DNA from: Ligustrum vulgare
Taxonomy: Eukaryota > Streptophyta > Magnoliopsida > Lamiales > Oleaceae
Direction of reading: 5' to 3'
Assembly (NCBI GenBank): GCA_963555705.1
Contig: OY743172.1
Location: 28,209,446-28,273,445 of the forward strand
Length of the DNA stretch: 64,000 nt
Shown here: positions 23,401-32,045 of the stretch, piece after piece
Position numbering within the stretch: position 1 is the first letter of the stretch
Layout: every line of letters starts with the position of its first letter
Translations under genes and position numbers: made by a program
Notes under the pieces: generated by a model
What the model was told of the DNA's origin: nothing
The model's input: the letters and a program-made list of their open reading frames with translations, nothing else
The model's database searches: none

Positions 23401-24287
23401 TCTCCATTCTGGTACATGGGCTACAACCTTTGTTTAAGATCATCTTGTGTCACAACTGCATGGGAAACCTATGATTGCCGTTATTGTAACACACAAAATG
23501 TAACGGCATTACCCAGGTTTTTCTCTCTTCTCTCAATATATATATATATATAAACTTGACTTACACCAATTAAATAGATACATAACACTGCTTTTCTTAC
23601 TGTCATTTTCAGTACAACTATTATCCTATTTCTAAAACAACTTAATAGCATTCTCCCTATTTTATTACACATCAATCATTTCCTTTTTATCCTTATTATT
23701 ATTACTTTTCTAATTAGAGCAAGAGCCGACATTTATATAGAAGATGAAAGTGGAACTTTACCAGCCTCAGTCATGGGTGAAGTAGGAGAAGATTACCTAC
23801 AGTGTTCAGCTTTTAAATTGATGGGGATGTCTAAAGGGGTCAGTACCTTTTAATGAACTTACCATTTTTTCCAAATTATTATAGTCATTTACCTGTTTAC
23901 AAATTTTTTTCCACTTATTATTTGAAATCATTTTTGCAGAAAATCCATGATGGAGATATAAGACTAAACATTGAAGATCAATATGTGTTCTATGTGAAAG
24001 CCATTCCAGTGACAAGTAGTCCAAATGATCGTGGAAAAGCACAAATTACATCTTCTCAGTTAGTTCCTAAGTTTGAGGTTATTTCTCTTGAACAATATGT
24101 GCCAACCAAGTTCAAACAGTCTCCTATAGTGGCAACTGATGATACCTCTTCAGTTACTCCAGCCACAGTTGATCCAGTCACAATTATTGGTCGTTCTTCA
24201 TCATCACCTCCAGCCAAACGCACTTTGTTCCCAACTGAGCCTGCAATGTCACCAACAAAGAAGAAGCTAAATGATAAACTTGACTAG
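20419..24287 (+). pseudogene. RPA70-like ssDNA-binding protein of the Helitron, one in-frame stop
   Basis: The protein resembles the large subunit of Replication Protein A, the single-strand DNA binder that plant Helitrons often encode beside RepHel. A nine-exon model with GT/AG borders keeps phase throughout: 20419-20565, 20903-21176, 21718-21817, 21944-22068, 22185-22263, 22351-22480, 23347-23516, 23718-23838 and 23940-24287, about 498 codons. Exons 1-2 give an OB fold (KYQNLLFMDIEGNTVKAMIW), exons 3-5 a second (LTMWSSFTDNECQQITHLI). Exons 7-8 hold the C-terminal domain with a zinc-finger region (CLRSSC, CRYC). The tail is Ser/Pro/Lys-rich and ends KKKLNDKLD. A TAA at 22379-22381 interrupts exon 6, and YMGYNLC has Tyr where a zinc-binding Cys is usual. 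All other frame and splice sites look sound. Confidence 0.85.
21180..21600 (+). mobile_element. Copia reverse-transcriptase/RNase H fragment in RPA intron 2
   Basis: Across shifting frames the intron reads TRPDYSYFVS, FMSNPCHLHYESLERML, GLLYSKSNEF, then DFTAGSGKMRSTPSYVYTLC, NSCIS and TKDEYIVACESLKERLWIRG. These match in order the end of Copia reverse transcriptase and the RNase H domain (TRPDIS, FMSNP, GSCVS, TEAEYIA). It has several frameshifts and stops. No LTR or target duplication is visible, so it is a residual fragment embedded in the intron. Confidence 0.8.
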
Positions 24288-25017
24288 ATTTATTTCTGTT
24301 GAAACTATCTATGAACAATGAACTTTTGTATTATGAACTTTATGTTTTTGATCTTTTGATTGGCACTGGTGCTGTATTAAATGCTGAAAAACAGTCCACC
24401 AGTTTGGACATCAAAATCATCACCATGTAAGAGTTAACATGCATGTGAACATAATAACATGGTTGATTTGTCGAGATTTAGTAATGAATTGCATTGTTTA
24501 ATATCATTGATCTGTCGAGTTTTTGTAATGAATTCAGCTGTTCACCTACACCACTTGCACAGGTGTAGCTTTTAATTTCTTGGCTGATTAGTTTTACAAG
24601 TCATGTGAGTCGGTGTCATTTTGCAGTATTGAGCACACCAAGTTCAAGGCATTTCTAAACCAGGTTGGCTTGCTTGCAGTCTCTCCAAGGGAATTCTCGA
24701 GTGTACGACTCGATTCTAAGTTTGAAGCAACAAGAATTCAGTCTGAAACTAGAATTAGGGATACAATCTTTTTCCAGGTTACTTCAGATGGATGAAAGTG
24801 TAAGAATTGAACTCGTGGGGAAGAGACTTTGTTTATCTTTATAGTGAACCTTCCTAATGGGATGAGAGTTTTCAAAAGACTGTGGCATTGCGAAATATAC
24901 AAATACAGAATCATTGGATGGTTAATTTATCCTGTTTAAGTATACTGCGATCTTAACATTTTACGCGAATAAATACAAAATAAAATTACTTCATGCAACG
25001 CACGTAACTCCTACTAG
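24288..25017 (+). other. Helitron 3' tail with hairpin and unidentified fragment
   Basis: This stretch runs from the RPA stop codon to the proposed CTAG terminus. A perfect 7-bp inverted repeat CTACACC/GGTGTAG with a 9-base loop lies near 24546-24568. An open frame at about 24628-24795 reads HTKFKAFLNQVGLLAVSPR and EFSSVRLDSKFEATR and ends at TGA; it looks protein-like but I do not know the family, and it may be a captured exon. The last 30 bases are GC-richer than their surroundings, as is usual at Helitron 3' ends. Confidence 0.5.
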
Positions 25018-25018
25018 T

Positions 25019-25830
25019 AGTAATATATAGATAACGCGTGAAATCATTACAATATGATTTAACCCTTTATGATTTCCATAAATTGCTGTCTTTAGTTTTT
25101 TTAGTAAGATGCGATGTTAAAAAATTCATGCATGTGGTTTGACATTTCAATCAAAAGAAGTCATTTGAAATCAAAATAATATATCAAAACGTAATACTAT
25201 TAAAATATGTATAATGCTCAATAATTTGAAAAAAGTACATGTCATTGCTATATAACAATAAATAAATAATATAACAACATTAATGCATCATGAATTCTTT
25301 TCTCGAATTCTTTTGGGAGAGAAATTGTTTTTTTATGCCTCCTATTCTCTCTTCATACATATAGATGTAGATATGGTTTGTAAAATTAAAATATAAAATT
25401 TACTTTCCTAGGTTATGGTGTTACCACATTTCATACAAGTTAATATGAATTTGTCTTGTCCCCAGGACACACATTCTAACTGACGAAAGTTGGGGATCCA
25501 TAAACATTGGTAGCGCAGAGGTCGCATGTTCAAAATCCTCACACGCTCGAATTTACTAGGCACTTTTTCAGTCCACTGGGTGTTACCTAGACCATTACAA
25601 ACTTGTGACATAACCTGAGATTTACATCATCTATCAATCCCCATGGTAGGGAAGCTGAGGACGCCTAAGGTTGGCATTCAATCGTTTTTTTAAATATGAA
25701 TTTTCTTCAATAGTATCAGATTTAAATTGATTCATATATTTATGTCGATTCATTAATTGTTTACACTGTAGTTATTGAACATTGACTCTCACTTGGTATT
25801 TATATGGGTTTTAATTGTAACTAAGCATAA
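25019..25830. other. intergenic; possible SINE-like segment near 25480-25690
   Basis: AT-rich sequence flanking the Helitron on the right. From about 25500 the + strand has TGGTAGCGCAGAGGTCGCATG followed by TTCAAAATCC, which resembles the internal promoter boxes of a tRNA-derived SINE, and a T-run (TTTTTTT) near 25686 could be its tail. The A and B boxes sit too close together for a normal tRNA gene. No target duplication was found. Confidence 0.25.
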
Positions 25831-26501
25831 TGCGAACTCCTTTGGTATTTGAACCAAAAATTCGCACAACAATTTAATACCAACCCAAGAAAGCTAAAAT
25901 GGTAAAATAAACCTAAAACCAAGCTTAATCTAATCAAAATCCCAAGAAAAATCCTTAACCCAATGGAAAGAAATAAGCAAGTTCAAAGGTTTCTTTCAAC
26001 AACACAAGAATCGTAACATTCTACACGAAGTTGCGAATAATACCTCAAAGAGGTAACAAGATTTGAAGAGGAATTCTTACCTCTAATTTTCTCCCAAGGA
26101 GGCTTCAAGTTCATACAACCAATTCTCTCTAGGGTTTGAGTATTGGGTTCTATTTATAGTACAAGATATTTGAAAAAATAAAGAAAATTGGATTTTAAAA
26201 CAAAACTCACGGAACTAACTTTCAATTTGTCTGCACGGCTGCTCGGGCAAGCAGTTTCACACTCTTCCTATCCGCTACAGCAACGCGCGACTCGTTTATA
26301 CCGAACGGTCGCGTGGGGTAAAATCCAGTACTCCTGATTTTTAACTCCAACTTGATTCTTGACTTATTTCTTGACTTTAATCACTTGTTTTAGCCTCGAA
26401 TACTATTCTTTGATGTCTCGGGAGTCCTTCAAAATGTACTTAAAATTTGTTTGGCTCTCATGATTGATTTTTCCTTGTCGAGCCTCTTATGATTCTCATC
26501 A
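25831..26501 (-). repeat. 3' LTR of the Gypsy element (671 bp)
   Basis: It starts TGCGAACTCC and ends GATTCTCATCA on the + strand, TG...CA ends. Its right border is set by the polypurine tract (plus-strand ACCCTCCTTCTTC, 26503-26515). The minus-strand TATA box lies near 26150 (TATAAATAGAACCC). It shares roughly its first 500 bp with the right LTR at 28239-28713. Confidence 0.8.
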
Positions 26502-26516
26502 TACCCTCCTTCTTCA
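26502..26516 (-). other. Polypurine tract of the Gypsy element
   Basis: On the minus strand it reads GAAGAAGGAGGGTA, immediately before the TG of the 3' LTR. This is the usual primer site for plus-strand DNA synthesis in Gypsy elements. Confidence 0.7.
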
Positions 26517-26700
26517 GGATGATTCGTCCTGAATCATAGGCTTGTTCATGGTGTTTCATTGCACCCCTTGGATAAAATGGAAAGTCCTTGCTTCTACGCC
26601 TCATGATAAACCAATATGACTCCCTCAAGTTGATTATGTGGATAACTCGAATCAAACAATTTACTGGGCCGAAGTGATGTGGATCAAGCCCTTAATGATG

Positions 26701-27141
26701 TTAAACCTGCAAGAAAGTTTTAAATAAAATGGGGTGGGGATCATTAGTTCTTTCAAGTACAAGGTATGGATACTTGTACTCATGATGAATCATCACCATC
26801 TCATCATGTACATCATCGAGACTCTTCTCTTCACCTCCTACCATCTTATTCTCTTGCTCACTCACCACTTCAAAATTTTTATCCTCAACCACCTCCTCTA
26901 CATTATCAAGCTCAATCAATTCTCCCACATTTCTAAGCTCATACACCAACTCACCAATAATTTCCTCCCCCAATTTATGCACTCCTTCACTTCCCAAAGT
27001 TTTATCTTCCACATGATAAGTTAGAGTTTGTTCAACTACTTTAATCTTCACGTCTCCCTCCTTCTCAACTTCCTTACCTTGGGGCACCTCTTGCGATTCT
27101 ACCACCATCCCTCTTTCATTCTTTTCACGCTCCCATGCCAT
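26701..27141 (-). pseudogene. Gypsy linker/connection region remnant
   Basis: A minus-strand frame rich in Glu, Val and Lys (for example VELRNVGELIELDNVEEVVED-like acidic sequence; here the run is VYELRNVGELIELDNVEEV) lies downstream of the protease in the direction of transcription. In related Gypsy polyproteins such a charged linker precedes reverse transcriptase. Here it runs almost directly to the 3' end (LVLERTNDPHPILF), so the polymerase domains have been lost. No domain of its own is recognised. Confidence 0.5.
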
Positions 27142-27175
27142 AAACTTCTCTTCAAAAATTTTCGTTTGCCTTTTT

Positions 27176-27628
27176 CTAGTCCAACATTGGATCGCTCTCC
27201 TTCTTCACTCTTTTTGTATCTCTTAGTGCTTGCTCTAGTGTTAAACCATTTAGTGTGAATGATCTCCCATCCTTAAGAAGTCGGTATAAGTGCATACTCT
27301 TATCATAAGTTGTCATCCTCTCACATCTCCATGGTTTACCCAACAATATATGACAAGGTTTTAAAGGTACTATATCACACCATAATTCATCACCATATTT
27401 TCCATGAGTGATAGTCACTAGAGCTTGCTTGGTCACACTACACTCGCCACATTCCTTCATCCGTGTAATCTTATAAGGTCTAAAGTGTGGGATTAGAGTA
27501 AATCTCAATTTCTCAACCAAGATGTTACTAACCAAATTAGATGAGTGCCCCCCATCAATAACCACACTACACACCCTATCACCAACATAGCATCTAGTTT
27601 TCAACATATAATCTGGATTGCAATCCAT
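27176..27628 (-). pseudogene. Ty3/Gypsy aspartic protease remnant
   Basis: The frame reads TRCYVGDRVCSVVIDGGHSS, then LVEKLRFTLIPHFRPYKI, ECGECSVTKQALVTITHGKY, DELWCDIVPLKPCHILLGKP and WRCERMTTYDKSMHLYRL. This is the retropepsin fold of Gypsy elements: the catalytic Asp is in VVIDGG, and HILLGKPW is the second conserved motif. In an intact element gag lies before it and reverse transcriptase after it; neither is present here. The start at 27628 is arbitrary, since the region would be part of a larger polyprotein. Confidence 0.85.
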
Positions 27629-28217
27629 CCCTTATGTGGCAATTCAAAGATTGAGGACATGATGTGCAAGTGTGAAAATGTTCTTTCAAGTAATGTTTCC
27701 ACTCATGTTTCACTCAAGCTCCAAGGAATGTAATCAACTACCATGAGAAAAATTGTAATTCTTGTGAAGTGTGAAACCACAATCAAAGAAGAGGAATTTT
27801 AGAAGTGAAAAGACAAATAGCAAGTGGAATTTTCCTTACTTGCTAGGATACAAGAAGATGGCTATGAATTTGTAGGATAAATTTTCAAGAGCACAAGACC
27901 ACGGAGGCTTAACAAGGAACAAGTAATTGACTAGGAAGTGTTAGGTGTAGAGAAAAGTAGATTTTAACATGGGAGTTTTCTTTGGTGCATTTTCTCAAAC
28001 ACTTGGTATGTAAACTTTTGAAATTATGGAAATGCAAGTGTTTTGGTTAATGGACATCCTCAATAATTTCAATGATGATAATAATCAATTACCCAATAGG
28101 TAGGAATCAACAAATAGCTCAAGAACAACAATTTTTTTTTTGATAATTTTCGTTTTTTTATAGATAAACAACAAGAAAAATACAAGAAATGTGAAGATAG
28201 ATTTACTAATTTTAGAG

Positions 28218-28233
28218 TCAAGTTCTGATACCA
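28218..28233 (-). other. Primer-binding site of the Gypsy element
   Basis: The minus strand reads TGGTATCAGAACTTGA, the complement of the initiator-Met tRNA 3' end (consensus TGGTATCAGAGC). It lies 5 bases inside the right LTR border, which fixes the direction of the element. Confidence 0.8.
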
Positions 28234-28238
28234 AATAA

Positions 28239-28713
28239 TGCGAACCCCTTTAGTAATTGGACTAAAAATTCCCCCAACAATTTAATACCAACCCAAGAAA
28301 GCTAAAATGGTAAAATAAACCTAAACTCAAGCTTAATCTAACCAAAATCCCAAGGAAAAATCCTTAACCCAATGGAGAGAAATAAGCAAGTTCAAATGTT
28401 TCATCCAACAACACAAGAATCGTAACATTCTATATGAAGTTGAGAATAATACCTCAAAGAGGCAACAAGATTTGAAGAGGAATTCTTATCTCTAATTTGC
28501 TCCCAAGGAGGCTTCAAGTTCATACAACCAAGACTCTCTAGGATTTTAGTGTTGGGTTCTATTTATAGTATAAGATATTTGAAAAAAATAAAGAAAATCA
28601 AATTTTAAAACAAAACTCGCGAAACTGATTTCAATTTGCCTACGCTGTCACGCAGGGTAATCTTGCGCGACCGCACCTAGTTTATACCATGCGGCCGCGT
28701 GGGGTAAAATCCA
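28239..28713 (-). repeat. 5' LTR of the Gypsy element, truncated
   Basis: Homologous to the left LTR from TGCGAACCCC onward and clearly parallel through GCGTGGGGTAAAATCCAGT. After 28713 the sequence changes to TTATTTATTTATATT and no longer matches, so the outer 170-200 bp are missing. The element's left flank therefore cannot be matched to a right flank. Confidence 0.8.
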
Positions 28714-28797
28714 GTTATTTATTTATTTATATTTTTATAAAGATTAATGAGCGCGTAGTTAAAAATTGATAAAAATTATGAGTTCTATAAACCCTTA

Positions 28798-29618
28798 GCC
28801 CCTGTTTGGCCGCATATTTTGAAAATCACTCTTATTCAACACTCAATCTCAACCATCCATCTTAGTCAAGCATACAATTTTCGACTTTTCAAATACTTTT
28901 TGATCACACATTCTCCCAAATTCAAAATCACACTATTCACAAAAAAGGGGGCTAAATTAGTGATGGCAATGGGTCGGGTATGTGTCGGGTTTGCCAAATC
29001 CGTACCCTACCCACTAAATATTTACAACCTCCATACCCTACCCATATGCCCATTTAAAAATTGCAGGTCGGGTGCGGGTCAGGGGCGGGTTTGCTTCTAT
29101 ACCCATTTAAAACTCATTACTAATTATTTATTTTTTTTATTAATTTTTTAGGCTATAAATAGGTTATATGTGTTTCGGATTAACTTGAATCAGTTAAATA
29201 TTGGGCTTCACTTGAATTTGAATTGAAAAAAGCTTGTTATATGTTAAAATTATACAAGTAAATTTGAACAATTTTTTTAGACATTAACAAAGTCAATAAT
29301 TTAAACATATTAAGGTTTAGAAGACAACAATGTCAATAGATATTTGGGTTCTATTTTTTATTTATTCTTTATTTTTTTAAAACAATAACTTTTGTTTTAA
29401 ATTCTATAATTTTTAAAGGAAATTAATGGGCATGCGGGTCGGGTATGAGTATTGTAGTAAAACTCACACTCGACCCATACACATGTCGGGTTTTTAAATT
29501 TACCTCCATACCCTACCCACGAACCCATTTAATTGGGTGATTCCCTCCCATTTATGTCGGGTCTCCATCGGTTGTCGGGTTCGTGGATATTATTGCCATC
29601 CCTAGGCCAAACACACGC
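28798..29618. mobile_element. PIF/Harbinger-type MITE with TTA duplication, split by a hAT-type MITE
   Basis: TTA at 28795-28797 and 29619-29621 flanks ends GCCCCTGTTTGGCC and GGCCAAACACACGC, which form an imperfect inverted repeat. Inside are CACTCAATCTCAACCATCCAT and TTCTCCCAAATTCAAAATCA. The same words occur in reverse at 40657-40810. A 3-bp TTA duplication and small size fit Tourist-like (PIF/Harbinger) MITEs. The element was about 170 bp before the hAT-type MITE (28958-29604) entered it. Confidence 0.75.
28958..29604. mobile_element. hAT-type MITE, 647 bp, nested
   Basis: It has ends TAGTGATGGCAAT and ATTGCCATCCCTA (inverted), and flanks GGCTAAAT (28950-28957) and GGCCAAAC (29605-29612), an 8-bp duplication with two C/T differences. 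It shares TIR and GGGTCGGGT/ACCCGACC-rich ends with 5566-6118. Its insertion into the Harbinger-type MITE dates it as the younger of the two. Confidence 0.8.
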
Positions 29619-29621
29619 TTA

Positions 29622-30589
29622 CTAAGTACATAATAAATTCAAATCATTATTTTAAATATTGAAGTTGTAATTAAAAGAATAGTAATTGGATATTCAGTTT
29701 TTATAAGAGTTAATTATCTCAATAATTATTGAATTTCAGTTTTTTTATGACTGGTCATTAAAGTTTAAAGTGTTGTGTTTTGACCATGAAAGTTATCAAA
29801 CTATTGAACGTTACTCATTGACATAACATGTCTCACAATTATAACGAAATTTGTGACATAATAGACAAACTGACAAAATGTTCGTTAAGAAACATTTGTA
29901 AGTTGAATGACCAATTAAAAACGTAGTATTAAGTTCAGCGACCATATAAATATTTTACCCATCAACTCTTTGCTCCACTCCCACACTCTGAACAACATGA
30001 CGCTTTAATACCACTGTTTGAAATTTAGGTCAATTCTCTTTTAATACTTTACCCATCAAATCCATGCTCCACTCCCACAATTTGAACAACATGACGCTTT
30101 AATACCACTGTTTGAAATTTAGGTCAATTCTCTTTTAATATTCAGAGAAAAATAGAAAAAGGAAAAAAGGAAAAAAAAAAGAAGCCTATGTTTGGCATAC
30201 AAGAAAAAAACATATTTTTAAACAATACAATTTTTCAAATCACCTTTTTACCACATATATTTTCTTTTCAATTTTTAACCACATATTTTACCTCGAAAAT
30301 TTAAAAAAAAATTATTTTTAAACACAAATTTTTAACAAACAGAGTCGAAATTTTACAATCTATTAAAACTTTTTACTAAAATTATTAGAATCATATAGAA
30401 TTTTACTTACCAAACTTCCAAGTATTATAGAAAAAATATTATAAGTTTTATCATATCTACTAATATGTTAGGCTCTACAATTTTTTTGTTTCAAGTCATG
30501 TCTTTTACAAAAGTTAAAATCACGTCAATTTATAATTAAATAATTGACCTAATTTTCCCAAAATATTCAGCCACACATAATGAATGTTG
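29622..30589. other. intergenic; 94-bp tandem duplication at 29954-30141
   Basis: No gene. The block containing TGAACAACATGACGCTTTAA and TACCACTGTTTGAAATTTAG occurs at 29954-30047 and again at 30048-30141 with a few changes. The remainder is AT-rich, with polypurine runs near 30150-30200. Confidence 0.7.
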
Positions 30590-30594
30590 GGAAT

Positions 30595-31154
30595 TATACA
30601 CAAATTTTCTCTCTAATTAACCTCATAGAAATTTTGATGTTCAAGAAATAATTGAGCCAATAAGAAAATAAAATAACAACGCAAAATTTACGGACCGCCA
30701 AAGCTTTTCACTATATAATAAATTGTTACAATTATATAGACTTTGCACTCACCAAACCTCCAAGTATTGTAGGAAAAATAATCAAACTTTACCACATCTA
30801 CTTCTTTGTACAACCCACAAAGAATCCAAGAAAAACCAAGATGTTAGACTACATTTTTCCTCACAATACTCTCTAGTCAATGTGCTCTACAACAAAAGAG
30901 AATAATACGTGTATTTATATAAAACAAATCACGTCATGGTTGTATTTCACTTCGACATGGACTGTGGAATTGGTTTCCTTAATCAATTGCTCTTCTAAAT
31001 ATTTAATCCACCTAGGACATGTAATCAATAGCAACAAATTTCATAATTTACTTTCCATTAGGATTTGTATCCTAATCCAATTGAATTACAAAACTTATTC
31101 TCCAATTACAATTAAAGTCCTCCAACCTGGGAAATTTGAGGCAATTACCCAACC
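30595..31154. mobile_element. Solo LTR, family A copy 1 (560 bp), duplication ATGAA
   Basis: It begins TGTTGGGAATTATAC and ends GGCAATTACCCAACC; the last base is C where copy 2 has A. The 5-bp repeat ATGAA flanks it (30590-30594, 31155-31159). It shares long blocks with 45844-46578: AAGAAATAATTGAGCC, AAATTTACGGACCGC, ATAGACTTTGCACTC and GAGGCAATTACCCAAC. No second LTR or internal domain is nearby. Confidence 0.75.
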
Positions 31155-31159
31155 ATGAA

Positions 31160-31297
31160 AGAATCACAAAATTTTGATATTTTCCAAATCAACAAAACTG
31201 GCTGCTCAAGTCAATTTATTTTATTGCATCTCAATATTTTGTTTCGGCAAGCATTTGGCAACTTGCCCAACAATAAATAATATTAAAATAAATTTTT
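31160..31297. other. short spacer between two LTR elements
   Basis: AT-rich, with no feature seen, apart from the TTTTT (31293-31297) that forms one side of the next element's duplication. Confidence 0.5.
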
Positions 31298-31460
31298 TGT
31301 TATAAACTAGAGAGAAAAGTAGAGACACCAATAAACTTGTATATTTTATTATGAACCAGAGCCCCATATATATAAGGGAAGAAAGAGATATACAAAGTAA
31401 TTATAACTAGGTTACAGGGGTACAATTGTCATTCACTAATACAAGATAATATTTACAACA
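31298..31460 (-). repeat. 3' LTR (163 bp)
   Basis: TGTTATAAACTAG to TTTACAACA. It matches the right copy (36965-37128) almost base for base, with scattered substitutions. It contains CCCCATATATATAAGGG, a TATA-like palindromic block, and is bordered inside by the reverse purine tract. Confidence 0.85.
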
Positions 31461-31479
31461 CTCCCCCTTGAATGATATA

Positions 31480-32045
31480 TTAAAAAATATCCGCCCCATT
31501 AAAACATTGTTTGATAAAAACTCAATGGAACAAACATATCAAATCAAGGAAAAAGAGTACAGTTATTCTTGGAGTATTAAGATGAATGCTGCCTCGTTAA
31601 AATCTTGCCAGGAAAATCCAATGGGACAAAACCTTGACTAAGGAAAAAAGAGTACAGCTACTCCCCCTAGTGTTGATCGCTGTAAATCATCGAGTCGATG
31701 TATCACAATCTTGTGAACTGGTTTCTTGAATGTAGATGTTGGTAGTGCTTTTGTAGATAAATCAGCTTTATTGTCACTTGAGTGAATTTGCTGAAAATTC
31801 TGGAGTATTTTGATGCTGTCTTGTTAAAACATTGTCAGAAAAACTCGGTGAGACAAAACCTGAACGAAGGAAAAAGAGTACAACTACTCTCACTGATTCA
31901 ATCTGTATTGAATCATCCATATAATGATTTATTCAGGAGTCTCGTATATGATTGCTATATTAATAGACATTGATAACAGTTACCTTATTAAAAACCTTGT
32001 CAGGAAAACCTCGGCTAAGGAAAAAAAGAGTGTAGCTCATATTTG
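31480..32045 (-). repeat. Four diverged copies of a short 3'-tail block
   Basis: The block, in + orientation, has TTAAAA...CTTG.CAGGAAAA, then GGGACAAAACC, then AAGGAAAAAGAGTACAGCTA. Copies start at about 31493, 31594, 31824 and 31989. It lies immediately upstream (in the direction of transcription) of the polypurine tract. The copies presumably arose by tandem duplication of the element's 3' untranslated region. Confidence 0.7.

Larger units (their letters stand above)
6261..25017 (+). mobile_element. Large decayed autonomous-type Helitron (about 18.8 kb) with RepHel and RPA genes
   Basis: The proposed 5' end TCCCTACTATATATAAGATC resembles plant Helitron starts (TCTCTACTATA...). The proposed 3' end is GCAACGCACGTAACTCCTA followed directly by CTAG. 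The host base before is A (6260) and after is T (25018), as expected for Helitron insertion between A and T without duplication. Inside, all on the + strand, are a Rep/Pif1-helicase pseudogene (8945-15155) and an RPA70-like gene (20419-24287), the two proteins encoded by many plant Helitrons. The usual 3' hairpin is not clear; an imperfect TTACG...CGTAA pairing is the best candidate. The body carries a nested solo LTR, a Copia fragment and large simple-repeat arrays. The ends are inferred from motif match and could belong to different insertions. Confidence 0.65.
25831..28713 (-). mobile_element. Deleted Ty3/Gypsy LTR retrotransposon (minus strand)
   Basis: Two long direct repeats frame the element: 25831-26501 and 28239-28713. 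They share blocks such as ACCAACCCAAGAAAGC, TCAAGCTTAATCTAA (left copy AAGCTTAATC) and GGAGGCTTCAAGTTCATAC. On the minus strand a primer-binding site TGGTATCAGAAC lies next to the right repeat, and a purine tract GAAGAAGGAGGGTA lies next to the left one, so the element reads leftward. The interior is only 1.7 kb. It keeps the aspartic protease and a linker and lacks reverse transcriptase, RNase H and integrase. The right (5') LTR is cut at about 28713. It is a non-autonomous deletion derivative. Confidence 0.85.

Noticed and set aside
25500..25560. tRNA gene suggested by GGTAGCGCAGAGG and TTCAAAATCC
   Set aside because: Box spacing is too short and no acceptor, D, anticodon and T arms can be folded. 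Kept only as a weak SINE candidate.
26734..27258. Plus-strand His/Leu/Phe-rich frames
   Set aside because: They are antisense to the Gypsy protease and linker frames on the minus strand.
28819..29151. Open frame MKITLIQHSISTIHLSQAYN
   Set aside because: It spans the Harbinger-type and hAT-type MITE sequences and crosses the nested insertion border, so it cannot be a gene.
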